Origin: Pararge aegeria
Lineage: Eukaryota; Arthropoda; Insecta; Lepidoptera; Nymphalidae
NCBI RefSeq assembly: GCF_905163445.1
Contig: NC_053183.1
Location: forward strand, 16,926,001-16,990,000
DNA: 64,000 bases
Direction of reading: 5' to 3'
The notes under the pieces are model-generated. The model saw nothing but the letters and a program-made list of their open reading frames with translations. It was not told the origin of the DNA and searched no databases. Each line of letters starts with the position of its first letter. Position 1 is the stretch's first letter. A program made the position numbers and the translations under genes. This document shows, piece after piece, positions 44,320 through 56,600 of this stretch.

Positions 44320-44790
44320 GAAAATTAAGCTTAATTTGCTATACTTCGCGAAAAGCAGGAGAATCTGTATGGTGGAATTTATAATTTCTTTAATCCTTAT
44401 ACTCCGCACCAAACAATGAATAATTGTTAAGTAAATAGATAACAATTATTCATTGTAAAGTCAACATCTCCCGAGGATGCTCCGGTTTCGGAGCGAAACG
44501 TGCGTAGAGGGTACATTGCCGAAGATCTATTTGGCTTTCACATTCCCATATTAGATAGAAGCACTACTTTGCGGAAATCCATGATATATTATGAAAATTA
44601 AGCTTAATTTGCTTCAATTCTTATACTCCGCACCAAACAGATCTTCGGCAATGTACTCTATATAATTGTCAACTATTCATTGTAAAGTAAACATCGCCTG
44701 AGGATGCTCCGGTTACGAAGCAAAACGAGCATAGAGGTTACATTGTCAAAGATGTGTTTGGTGCGGAGTATAATGATTGAAAACATTTTA
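44320..44790 (+). repeat. MITE-like repeat M1, two copies in tandem
   Basis: Two M1 copies (44320-44535 and 44575-44775) lie head to tail with GGAGCGAAACGTGCGTAGAG and AAGCAAAACGAGCATAGAGG respectively. Intron 1 of gene 3. Confidence 0.55.
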
Positions 44791-44849
44791 AATTACTATA
44801 TTAAATTTTAAATTACAAATTAAGACTAATTTTTATAATATACTATACT

Positions 44850-45617
44850 ATACTACTACGACAATAAGCGTAGCTTGTGTTATGGGTACTAAGATAACTG
44901 ATGAATATTTTTATGAATAATATAAATAAATACTTATAATATACATATAAACACCCAGACACTGAAAAACATTCACATTCCTCACACAAACAATTTCCAG
45001 TTGTGGGAATCGAACCCACGGCCTTCGACTCAGAAAGCAGGGTCGCTGCTCACTGCGCCAATCGACCGTCAAATAATAATATATCATGGAATTCCGCAAA
45101 GTAACGCCTGCTTCGATCCAAAATGTACTACGACAATACACACATCGCCATCTACCCCCAAAGTAAGCGTAGCTTGTGTTATAGGTAATAAGTTGACTGA
45201 TGAATATTTTATAATTAATTAACACAAATACTTATAGTATAAATATAAAATTTAAATATACTACGACAATACACACATCGCCATCTAGTCCCAAAGTAAG
45301 CGTAGCTTGTGTTATGGGTACTAAGATGACTGATGAATATTTTTATGAATAATATACATAAATACTTATAATATACAGATAAACACCCAGACACTGAAAA
45401 ACATAGTTCATCACACAAACATTTTCCAGTTGTGGGAATCGAACCCACGGCCATGGACTCAGAAAGCAGGGTCGCTGTCCACTGCGCCAGTCGGCCGTCA
45501 AATATAAATAAACACTCAGACACTGAAAAACATTCGTGTCATTTTCCAGTCGGAATCGAACCCTCAGCCTTGACTTAGAAAGTAGGGTCGCTGCCCACTG
45601 CGCTAATCGGCTGTCAA
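44850..45617 (-). repeat. Cluster of four SINE S1 copies (44850-45070, 45125-45235, 45256-45501, 45506-45617)
   Basis: Four S1 segments, all reverse, lie within 770 bp. The first and third are near full length. The second has only the 3' part and the fourth only the head. Joins fall at S1 tails, which fits repeated insertion into older S1 tails. They sit in intron 1 of gene 3. Confidence 0.65.
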
Positions 45618-45639
45618 AAATCGAAGCCTCCCAAAAGAC

Positions 45640-45740
45640 CATACCAGAGAAAATTCGGAAATAACAAATTCCCAAATTGAACCGGGAATCGAAACCGGGA
45701 CATACAACACAAACAACAGAGCTTACCGCTGGGCCAGAGT
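45640..45740 (-). repeat. SINE-like S3 head fragment
   Basis: AATTGAACCGGGAATCGAAACCGGGACATAC followed by CTTACCGCTGGGCCAGAG; quoted here in parts: GGGAATCGAAACCGGG is the B-box region. Confidence 0.4.
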
Positions 45741-45958
45741 CGTAAAAAGTTGACTTTGGCTTGCGTCTATGGCAGAAGAGAGCTGAGCCAGTGTTAATAT
45801 GAGACTGGAGGGTTATTAGTAAGTTAAGTTATTTTTTTTCTCAGTCTATTATTAATCCATCTGTGGCTTAATAATAGCTTGAGAATTATGATGACGATGA
45901 TGATGATAATAGTAGGTATATATAGTATATAGTAGGATATTATTTTTCTACCGCTTAC

Positions 45959-46010
45959 CTAGATAAACTGTTAAGTATGGATGCGCTATCATAACGGTCC
46001 TCTATTTATA
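45959..46010 (-). promoter_or_regulatory. Gene 3 promoter: TATA box and tiny non-coding first exon
   Basis: TATAAATA reads at 46010-46003 on the minus strand. The predicted start is near 45981, and the leader ends in GTTTATCTAG before GTAAGCGG. The coding exon acceptor is at 42920, so the first intron is about 3 kb and holds the SINE cluster at 44850-45617. Spacing and splice layout match genes 1, 2 and 4. Confidence 0.6.
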
Positions 46011-46199
46011 TTAAAAAATCTGATAAAAATCAAGAACTAATTTTTAGGTCATTGATATGATAAACTATTAATATTCAAAATTTATTATGAAGTTTTATCG
46101 TGTTATTGATAGTCTGGATAAATCTAATCCACACGCTGGTGGGTAAATTATACAAAGCATTCATTCTATTTAAAATATTCATTCTATATTTGAAATATT

Positions 46200-46440
46200 G
46201 ATTTTTTGATACCTCCCTGGCGCAACGGTGAGCGTTAAGTATCCCGGTCCCGGGTTCGATTCCCAGCAGGAGCAATTTGGGAATTTATATTTTCTGAATT
46301 TTCTCTGGTCTGGTCTGGTGGGTGGCTTCGGCTGTGGCTAGTTGCCACCCTACTGACAAAGACGTGCCGCTAAGCGATTTAGTGTTCCGGTGCGATGTCG
46401 AGTAGAAACCGATTTCTAAACTTATTAGTTATTGTAAAGG
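46200..46440 (+). repeat. SINE-like S3, tRNA-type head
   Basis: TCCCTGGCGCAACGGTGAGC (A box), CCCGGGTTCGATTCCCAGC (B box), then GGCTGTGGCTAGTTGCCACC and GACGTGCCGCTAAGCGATTT. Confidence 0.6.
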
Positions 46441-46659
46441 GATATAGGTGGTACTGCAAAAGTATGTTTCGTTTTAGGTTTTTTTTTAAATAATACACCT
46501 AGTTCTCTTTTTGACCTTAGACGTAACCTTTGATATAATATCGAGGTTGTTCAATAAATTAACCTATAGACAATAATAAATACATTTATCAGATAAGATA
46601 AATATTGTCAATTATGATAATCATCTTTGTTTATTGACACTTAATAACAACACGCTTCT

Positions 46660-46900
46660 AAGCAGGTTGCCACTTAAATAGTTTCAAATGACAATGAGAG
46701 ATACTGATAAAAAAAACAACCGGTTTGTCGTGGGCTCCTTCTTAGACCAGGGCGCGTTTGTAACCCTCGTAGCTTTAGTTTTAAGTTGACGAATTCAGAT
46801 TACGCCATCATATCACTTCTATGTCGTATTTTACATGTAATGTACGCATCAAAAGTGCCATCTACGTGCCTTTTTGTATAAAGAACTTCGACTTTAGCTT
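46660..46900 (+). mobile_element. Non-LTR 3' end (N1)
   Basis: Carries the GGCGCGTTTGTAACCCTCGT block and the CATCAAAAGTGCCATCTACG block. It lies between gene 3 and gene 4. Confidence 0.65.
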
Positions 46901-47698
46901 GCTAGCACAAGTGGAAATAATATTCAAATAATATATGTGTAATAATAAACTGGGGTAAATTTCTCATTTTCCATGTTCCCGTGATGATGCAGATAGACAC
47001 GTTAATTATATCCCATGTCAGGAAATATAATCGAGGGATATAATTTTTGCCCCCTGCCTGTGCTAGCCCTACAGGAAGTTCTGTTCCTTATAAAATTTGC
47101 TTAGAAATCTAGAAATTTGCAATTATCCGATCTAATAATTTAGATAACATGTAGTTACTTGATCAGAGAGACAAAAATTTTATAAAATATTTGGTTGGAA
47201 GCTTTTGAAACTTCTAAACGCACTACTTCTTATAAATAATTACGTCAGCGTGATAAAGGTCGTTAAATCAAAGACAGGTATAAATGTTATAATATATTTG
47301 CATGGTCGTATGGATTTAGTGATAAATGAACACAAAATTTAATGAAATCCTTTGTATATGTAGTTTCAATATTTTTAGGGTAAGTTTTCATTTTACATGG
47401 TAATTATACGTTATTTTATATGTAACATTGCAGTCGCTTTAGTTGTCTTGAAAATCAAAACGAATGGCTCAGAGCTTTTAGTGTAACAAGATAAACAAAT
47501 GTATCGTTGGCGTTACATAAATCCTTCAAATTTCTACGGAGCTGTCAAACTGGCACTTGGTACGCCATTTATGACAGAGTCACACTAACTTGCATGTGAC
47601 GTAAAATCACAAGAAAGCTTACCCTAAAAGTTAAAAGCTACAGATACGTTTATACATTTGAGTAACTATAATGATATTTCTTCTTTCTCGATGATTTT

Positions 47699-50600
47699 CT
47701 AATCAAGTATCCATCTGATTAACTCCAAGAAGAAATCCGATAGCGCTTTATCGATTGCTTGCTGTAAATAAATTAACATGTTATTTTATTTATATTGAGA
47801 AAAAGCGGTGATAGTCTACTGATACGGGCTTCCGCCTACCTTCGGGACCAAGTTCGATGCCCAGAACGAACCTCTGACTTATGAATGAATGAATGAACTT
47901 TTATTGTACACCACATAAACATATAGTAAAATTATAAATAAAAATTTAACAAAAAGTATACAATTTGGCGGCATTATCGCTATATAGCGATCTCTTCCAG
48001 GCAACCAAAGGCGTTAAGCACAGCTCAAGTAGAGAGGTAGGTGGTGAATATAAATAAACATTTATATTTGCATATATACCTATATATACATATATAACCA
48101 TATAATAAACTTACAATATAATATATAGATACTGATAATTAATAAATACCTATATAATTAATATCAATAATATATGAATATATACAATATTGTCAAACCG
48201 AAGGGAATAAGCATGTTAAAGTTCGGAAGATTCAGAAAAAAATTATCTTTAACAAGTTTTTTAAAATGGTAAAAATTGTTATGCAATGTAAAGAAAAACA
48301 TCGTGAGAACTCTCAGGCATGCAATTTTGCAAGCCTGAGTCTAAAAGTGGCCAGCGTGGTGCACAACGGCTTAAAACCCTTCTCCTTCTTAGAGGAAACC
48401 CGTGCCCTGTAGTGGACCGAACATAGGCTGATGATAACAAGCTATAGTGGGTACCCTTAGTATAAAATTTGCTCGCTCGCATTCGAGGAGACGTTTCCGA
48501 GTATCCAAATACTTGAACAGCAGATTAAAATGGATTTCATTCATATCATTTTGACGACCTCCCTGGCGCAACGTTGAGCGCTGTGAATTTAAGTAGGAGG
48601 TCCCAGGTTTGATTCCCAATTTAGGAATTTATAGTTTCAGAATTTTCTCTATTCTGATCTGGTGGGACTCGGGAGGCTTGGCCGTGGCTAGTTAACACCC
48701 TACCGACAAAGAAGTGCCTCAAGCGATTTAGCTTCCCAATGCGATGTCGCGTAGAAACCGATGTCGGGGTATGACTACAATACTCCCTAACAGGTTAGCC
48801 CGCTACCAACTTAGAATACATTATCACTTACTACCAGGTGAGATTGCAATTGTAGTAAAATAAAAAAAAATACATTAAACCTTTGCCCCCAAACGGAAGC
48901 GGTGATAGCCCAGTGAATCGAATAGCCCACGAGCTCGAATTCTCTTTCGGGAGGCCAAGTTTGAATCCCAGCACACACCTCAAACTTTTCTAAGTTATGT
49001 GCGTTTTAAGTAATTAAAATATCACTTGCTTCAACGGTGAAGGAAAACATCGTGAGGAAACCTGCATGCCTGAGTTCTACATAATGTTCTCTAAGGTGTG
49101 TGGAGTCCACCAAGCCGCACTGGGCCAGCGTGGTGGATACGGTCTTAACCCCTTCTCATTGTGGGATGAGACCGGTGCTCCGTAGTGGGCTGGTAACGGG
49201 TTGACAGGATGATAATGGTGATACATTAAACCTCAAATTTCCTCAAGTACAACCTCAGCTACAATTGAACGGCATTTTAGGACCATCTCTCTTTAACGAT
49301 GCAGAGTTTGATATGCGAGTATAAAATTATGAGAAAAGAAATTGCTTTAAAGCATTAATTGCCCACCCAGTAATAAAAAGAATAAGTTGATAGATTCTTA
49401 CCTTATTCTCCAGGAACCACCTAGGGAGCACCACGTTTAAGAATTCATTCAAAGTATTAGAATGGTCCACCCCTTGGACGGTCAATCTTAGATTACTCTG
49501 GAACGGAAACAATATATGAGTATAAATCAAGAGCCACAAAATTGAATACCTCTGCAACAACATATTCAAATGAATGAAAGAATGAATGAATACACTTTTA
49601 TTGTACACCACATAAACATAGAAAATTTGGAAAATTTCTTTCACAATAAAATTGAAATTTTTTTAACTGAAACTTTCAATGCTCATTACGAATTTTTTTT
49701 TTCATATTAATTATTATTCATTTTTTGTAAACATGACACGGGAATGTCATAATGATTGCACATTGAAAGTTACAATTAATATTAGCTAGAATAATTACAT
49801 GGAAATTTAACGACAGTGAATTGAACGCTCATATTAACTAAGAAATTATGTCGTGTGTTACTTTAGATAATTAAAAAAAAATATTCCGATACGATCATTT
49901 TTTCGACCATTTTTGATGCCACATACACCCGTCCATACACGGACGTCCAGAAAAGATTATGTTTAATGTTATTATTTACTATGTTAAACAAAAAAATTGT
50001 TATTGAAATGTATTTTATGTGCCTGACAAATTATTTGACTTGATATTAGTGTACTCAAATTAATCTGTAAGTGCAATATAAATAACAAAAAATCAATTTC
50101 AGTTTCGAGAAAACTGCTTTTTTTGAAATGTCAACGCTTCGCTTATGAGGCGTGCAAAAGTAAAATTACTATTTTCTATATGAGTATGTGGTGTAAAATA
50201 ACAACTTTACTATGTGTTAATTTTTCTATATCTTTCGCTTCTGTACTGTGTGTTATTTAATCAAAAAACACCTTACTTTGAGCATTCGATCATTGTTCAA
50301 GCTACCGAACTATGGAATGCAATAAGCACTACGCACTGTCACTAGACATATTCAAACATGCTGTTAAAGCCCATCTTGAGCAATAAAGACGACATTTGGT
50401 AATTTATTCTTTCTTGTGGCTGTGGCTGTGGCTTCGATATCAGTTTCAGGGTGCGAAGTTCGAATCCCAGCACGCAACAACTCTAACTTTCTTCAACTGC
50501 GAAGGAAAACATCGTGAAGAAGCCTGCATGCGTGAGAGTTTTCCATAATGTTTTCAAAGGTGTGGAGTCCACCAATCCGCACTGAGCCAGCGTGGTGGAC

Positions 50601-53600
50601 TACGGCCTTAGCCCCTTCTCATTGTGGGAGAAGACCCGTGCCCTGTACTGTTGCTGATAATGGGTTGATATGATGAAATAAGTAAATTACCTGAATCCGT
50701 CCGTGTCTAAAGTCGATGCTTAAACTACGGAAGTTAATGCCCGTGATTCCAATAGTCACGCGTGCATCGACGATCACTCTCAAGTTTGTTAAGAGGAAGC
50801 TAAAAGGAAAGAATCATTCTTACTAATATTATAAATGGAAAATTGTATTTGTCTGTTTGTCCTTCCTTATCACCATAACTAACCAATCAAGTTTTTGGCA
50901 TAGAGATAGTTTAGTTAGAAACTAGCTGTGGCCCGCGGCTTTATTCGTGTGTAAATCTACACGATGGTGTCGTACGAGGTGACTAAGGGGATATAACGGA
51001 GAATGGACAGCAGTATCCTCTGTGCTAATATTACTATCTACTGCGGGAACCCGGCTGCCCAACGCTGTGGTTATGGGCATACCTTCCTGCTGGGAAAGGC
51101 ATTTAGTCCAGCAATGGGCTGTTGTAGGCTATTGACGATGTACAATTTACGATTCCAGTGGGATAGTCTCCATAGTCTCCAGCACCGACGCCATGTTGCC
51201 TGTTTATCGGTTTTTTACCGGATATACTTCGGTGAGTGTGCTCAGGAACTTCACAATCATGTTCCTCCTTCCCCATTCTACCACAGAACAGCGAGACACC
51301 GTGAGCGGTGGCATCCTTATGTGGTTGATATTCCATCAACACACACGAAAAGTTTTTTATCCACGTTTCTGATGCGTGCCGCTAAGATGTGGAACGCCCT
51401 CCCGGTAACTGTGTTTCCTGCCACGTATAATTTGAGTAGAGTGTATTGTATTGTAGAGAGTTCAAGGCTAGAGTGAATAGGCTTTTTCTAGGCAAGCGTG
51501 CTGCAACCTAGACCTCATCATTGCTTTCTAACGGGCATGATTGTTGTCAAACGCTGGCCTGGTTAATAAAAAAAATAGTTACTTTTTTCACAAAGCCTGA
51601 GATAGTCATATTTTTGCAAAGTATAGTTCAATTTACACGCAAATGAAGTCACATGCACCTAGTTTGCAATAAAAACGATTTTAAATTTTAACTGAATTTA
51701 CTTACGTGCCACTGAGTACACCATCATATTTGTCTCCGTGGTGGTTAACCTGTGCTGCAGCACTGCCTGAAATATGAAAATAAATGTCTAGATTTGTCTA
51801 TGGTAAAAGTTAAGATTTCGTTTAACTTTACTTTACGCGATGAATTAAATGCTATTAGGTAAAAATAGATTTGGTGTGTAAAATAATTATTTAATCCATA
51901 GAAAAGAAGCATGGCGGGTTGATAACATGCATAAGTTTTTATTCTTTATTTACGTCTCAGGAATGGCGGAGGGATCTAGAAATATTAATAAATTTATTTA
52001 TATAACAAATAAAACAATCACATCAAACTGGTTAGTATAAAAGCACCGACAAATCCGCAGAGATTTTTCTTCGGTGCCTTTCTGCAACGATTACCTTAGG
52101 TGTTAAATTGGATGAATAAAAACATACTGCTAAATTGTAGAACGATTGGACCTAAGTAAGCGTGTAAATTTTAATCTTTAGTAGTAATAAATAAATAAAT
52201 ATACTACGACAATACACACATCGCCATCTAGCCCTAAAGTAAGCGTAGCTTGTGTTATGGGTACTAAGATGACTGATGAATATTTTTATGAATAATATAC
52301 ATAAATACTTAGAATATACATATAAACACCCAGACAGTGAAAAACATTCATGCTCATCACACAAACATTTTCAGTTGTGAGAATCGAACCCACGGCCTTG
52401 GGCTCAGAAAGCAGGGTCGCTGCAAACTGCGCCAATCGGCAGTCCAACGTAAATAAGTACTAAAATCTATATATATAAAGGAGAAAGTGTGTGGGTATGT
52501 TCCGAATAGGCTCCGAAACGGATGGACCGATTTCAATGAATCTTTCATTGAAGAGCTACATTCATTATTGATAGTACAAGTTCTTTTACAACCAACCTGC
52601 ACTGGGCCAGGGTTGTGGATTAGGGCCTTAACCCTTCTCATTTTGGGGGAGACTCGTGCCCTGTAGTGGGCCAGTTATAGGTTGATATAATGAAGTATTT
52701 TTAACCTCATGTAGCAGCACTCACCACTTTAAGAACATTTATAACCTACTAGCGTACCCAGCCCGCTTCGGCGGGCTAGATTTTGCTTTATTTAATTTAA
52801 ACAATAAACTTACATCATTATATTTTTAATTCAAGTCTCATAATATATTAAATCATTTATTACTCTCCGTATTAATTCTCTTCTATTCTCTTTACGAGCG
52901 GGTGAATATCATTATCTACACCCATGTACACCCAACAATAGAATATCATCATAGTAAATAAAAGCTGTATTTGACAGTTTGACAGTTCAAAAATAGGAGT
53001 GCTCCGATCGTCACCAAACTTTACAAGATTACTCGCCAGGTCAATCCGGAGATTTCCTGAAAGTTTCATTGAAATCGGTCCAACCGTTTCGTAACCTATA
53101 CGGAACATACCCAAACACTTTCTCTTCTATACATGTATAGATAGATAACTTGTTAACTACCTTATAATTGGGCGGATTGCAAGATAGTTACAGCAAAGCG
53201 TGGTCGCATCTGCTAGTAGGTTATAGACATTTTGAAGATCTCTTTGGTCATGACACTACTTTTAACACGCTTTCATTCACTGTTCTGCACTTACCAATCA
53301 TAACACTGACTCTAGGTAGCCCAAAGTCGATAGTAAGTCTTCCAGTCACGGCGTTGTAGTTGACTCTTCCGACATCGAAATTACTGATTCCGTGCATCTC
53401 GCTGTCTTTAATTTGCACCCATACTTCGACGCTGTAGACAATACAAATATTCTTTATATTTCATGATCCACGCGGGGTTACACGTCGTAACGTAATATTT
53501 GTTTGTTAGAAATCTCTTCTGAGCACACGAATAATTGTTCAGAAGAAAAAAAAATACGAGTAAGAAGCATATTTTCGCATTCAAAGGCGGTCTTATCGCT

Positions 53601-56600
53601 GAAGCGATCTCTCCGAGACTACTTTTATCGAGAGAAAATCCGATAAAACGTGTTGGTTCTCACAATTTAAAAAATACCTGTGACAAAACCACAAGGACCA
53701 TTGTTTTAGTCGATAAAAGAATATTTAGACACATAAATGATTCTTATTGTAACCGTAGTTAAATTGTAATGTAGCAGCTTAAGTTTTTAATTTTAAATTT
53801 TAAGTATTCGGACGTCGGTAACGAAAAAATATAAATGTAGCTCAATATATTATTAAGATCCGTATTTTACCAAATATTTCCAGATAAAATCTGATTGATT
53901 TACGGTACAGCAATAACTAAATTATATTGAGAAACTAAAACAAAGGTAAATATATCATAATTAATATGTAGTTATGTTGCCACGTGTATACTTTATTCAT
54001 AGACGTAAACGTATTTCATGCGTCCCATATATCTATTATGAACAAAAAAATATTAACATAATATTTATTTTATTCACTTATCTACAAATTATTGCTTTTT
54101 TACTACAAGTTAACCCTTGACTTAGCGGTTTGACGTTAGGTAGGTCCAATTTTGAGAAAGAGATAATCCGCCACATCCAACTCGAATGGGTAGCATTCGG
54201 AAAACTTCGAGACATCTTTTCGTCCAAAATACCTCAGTGTCTGAGGACCAAAGTCTTCGAACAGCGCGTGGTGCCAGTGATGACTTACGCATCCGAAACG
54301 TGGTCGCTAACTATGGGCCTAATGAGAAGGCTCAGAATCACTTAGCGGGCGATTTAGAGTGCGATGTTGGGAGTATCTCTACGTGATCAGGAACGAGGAG
54401 ATCCGTAGAAGAACCGGAGTTACCGACAGAGCTCAGCGAGTCGCATAGCTGAAGTGGAAATGGGCTGGGCACTACGAGGTGGGCAGACATCAAACGAGTA
54501 GCTGGGAGCCGCTGGAAGCAAGCGGCCCAGGACCGTGGATTTTGGAACCTATGCCCAGCAGTGAACTTCAATCGGTTGGTGTGATGATGCAGTCTAAGAC
54601 GGTAATGGGTGTTGCAACTATATAAAGCCCATACCCCAATCGGTTTCTACGCGACATCGCGTCAAGTCTTTCTCGGTATGGTGGCAACTAACCAGAGCAG
54701 AGAGAATCCAGATATTATGATCTCCCAAATTGCCTCTGCCGGGGATCGAAATCGGGACCTCCCACGTACAGCTACTCAGTTCTGCGCCAGGGAGATCGTA
54801 AAATGACATTTGCATGTTTATTGCCTACTGTGCCGGTCTCGCCATTACATAACTAGATGGCACCACAAGATCCTGCATCGCGCTAGTGAAGTTTTCCGAA
54901 ATTTTGACTATATATAAAAGTTCTAAAGGTGATTGTTTGGACTACGGTCCCCGAGTACAGGTATTTTTACGATTAAGCGCAACACGTACGAACGTTCTCT
55001 GACATTTAGCACCCTTGGCATGCCAATGTGATTATATCGTCAGTATTCCTATTATAATATTAAGGATTACTTAAACGATAAAAAAGCTTGGGTGTGAATT
55101 GCTCTAACTTCATAGCTTAATATAAATTAACTGTGAGATGGTGATAACAAAAAAACCCGGCTAAGTTTCTTGTGGGCTATTCTTAGACTATGGCGCGTTT
55201 GGAACCCTCGTAGCTTTATGTTTAAGTTGGCGAACGAAGTTATCACCATCCCCTTACAATTATGTAAACATATATGTATTAACGCTTAATAAGTGCCTGT
55301 GATAGGCCTAAATGAATAAAGAAATTTTGAATTTGAATTTGAAATTCGAATTCGAATTTGAAATCGTAACTTACCCCGGTTGGATGGTGGTTCTGAGTTC
55401 ATAATTGATGATTTGGGCGGGGTCCCATCCACGTTCTCTGATTTCCCTGCTGACCGCTTCAAATGCTCTTCTAATTGTGTTTTCTACAATGCGAGGTTCC
55501 CGGTTTTCTAAAAATATTTCATCGCTATCAATCCCATGAATATTCTGCAGCTGGGCATGGGCTTTTTATAGCAGGGCTATGGAGCTTAAGCCCACCCCGT
55601 CACTTGAAAGGTTGCGGGCTTAAATAATGGATTTGTAATAAAGTGGCGCGCATAGAGGGTTATGCACAGGGTATGCAGATGATATAAAACGAAGAAAATC
55701 TACTGTGCAACTCGCACAGTTTAGGTTAGGCTTTTTATAACTCTTACAATGCCTATACTTAAGTTTTTTATAATTCGTTCTGGGGATTTTCTTCATTTTA
55801 TATCATCTGCATGACATAAAATGAAGAACATGCGTGCGCGAACTGCGTGACATAATCGCTACGTAATATTTACAATGAACACCAAGCTTAATTTCCTAGC
55901 ATCCACGAAAAAAAAGCAATAAATAAATAGTATCTACTACAATTGTAATGTAATTTTTATTTTACTTTTTATTTTTTTTAAACATTTGCACACTGTCTGA
56001 GACAGTCGATTGTGAAGTTACTGTTTAATTAAATGGTAACTTGTTATTATTATTATTATTATATAATAGACTAAGCAGCTTTCGCTGATGCGTCTATATC
56101 ATTTCTTGCGCTCTTTGTCTTTTTGATGTTTATCCAGTCTATCCTTAAACTGATTCAGTGATTCTGCAGTCACTTCATCTTCAGGCTAGGCATTCCACAT
56201 TTGTATAACTCTATTGCTGATAAAGTGCTTGGACGGATTAGACGATGCCTGCTGATATTCAAGTTTGAGATCATAGCTAATCTAGGGTTACTCTTTTGTG
56301 AAAATATTTCCTCAAAATTCGGAATGTTGTAATACTTATTTAATATTTTATAAGTTTCAATGAGATCGCCTCTTTCTCGCCTACTTTTGAGAATGCTGAG
56401 TCCCAGGTTATTGACAATTTAGTGGCTCGTCTCTGAACCTTTCCAAGCCTTCTATATCCTTAACAAAATAGGGACTCCAGACCTGGAAAGCATACTCCAA
56501 TAAAGGTCTTACATATGTCTTATATATCTGTATGAAGGTTTTCTTATTTATATTAAAAAATGCTTTCCTAGTTGTGTAAAGGATAGAGTTGACCTTACTG

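Larger units (their letters stand above)
46011..47698. other. Intergenic: gene 3 promoter to gene 4 end
   Basis: The shortest spacer, about 1.7 kb. It contains S3 (46200-46440) and N1 (46660-46900). The last 0.8 kb next to the gene 4 terminal exon has no recognisable repeat and must hold the gene 4 3' end. Confidence 0.5.

Noticed and set aside
44414..44455. 16-bp hairpin CAATGAATAATTGTTA as another new inverted duplication
   Set aside because: The same stem is present in the M1 copy at 5647-5684, so it belongs to the element family and is not a local event.
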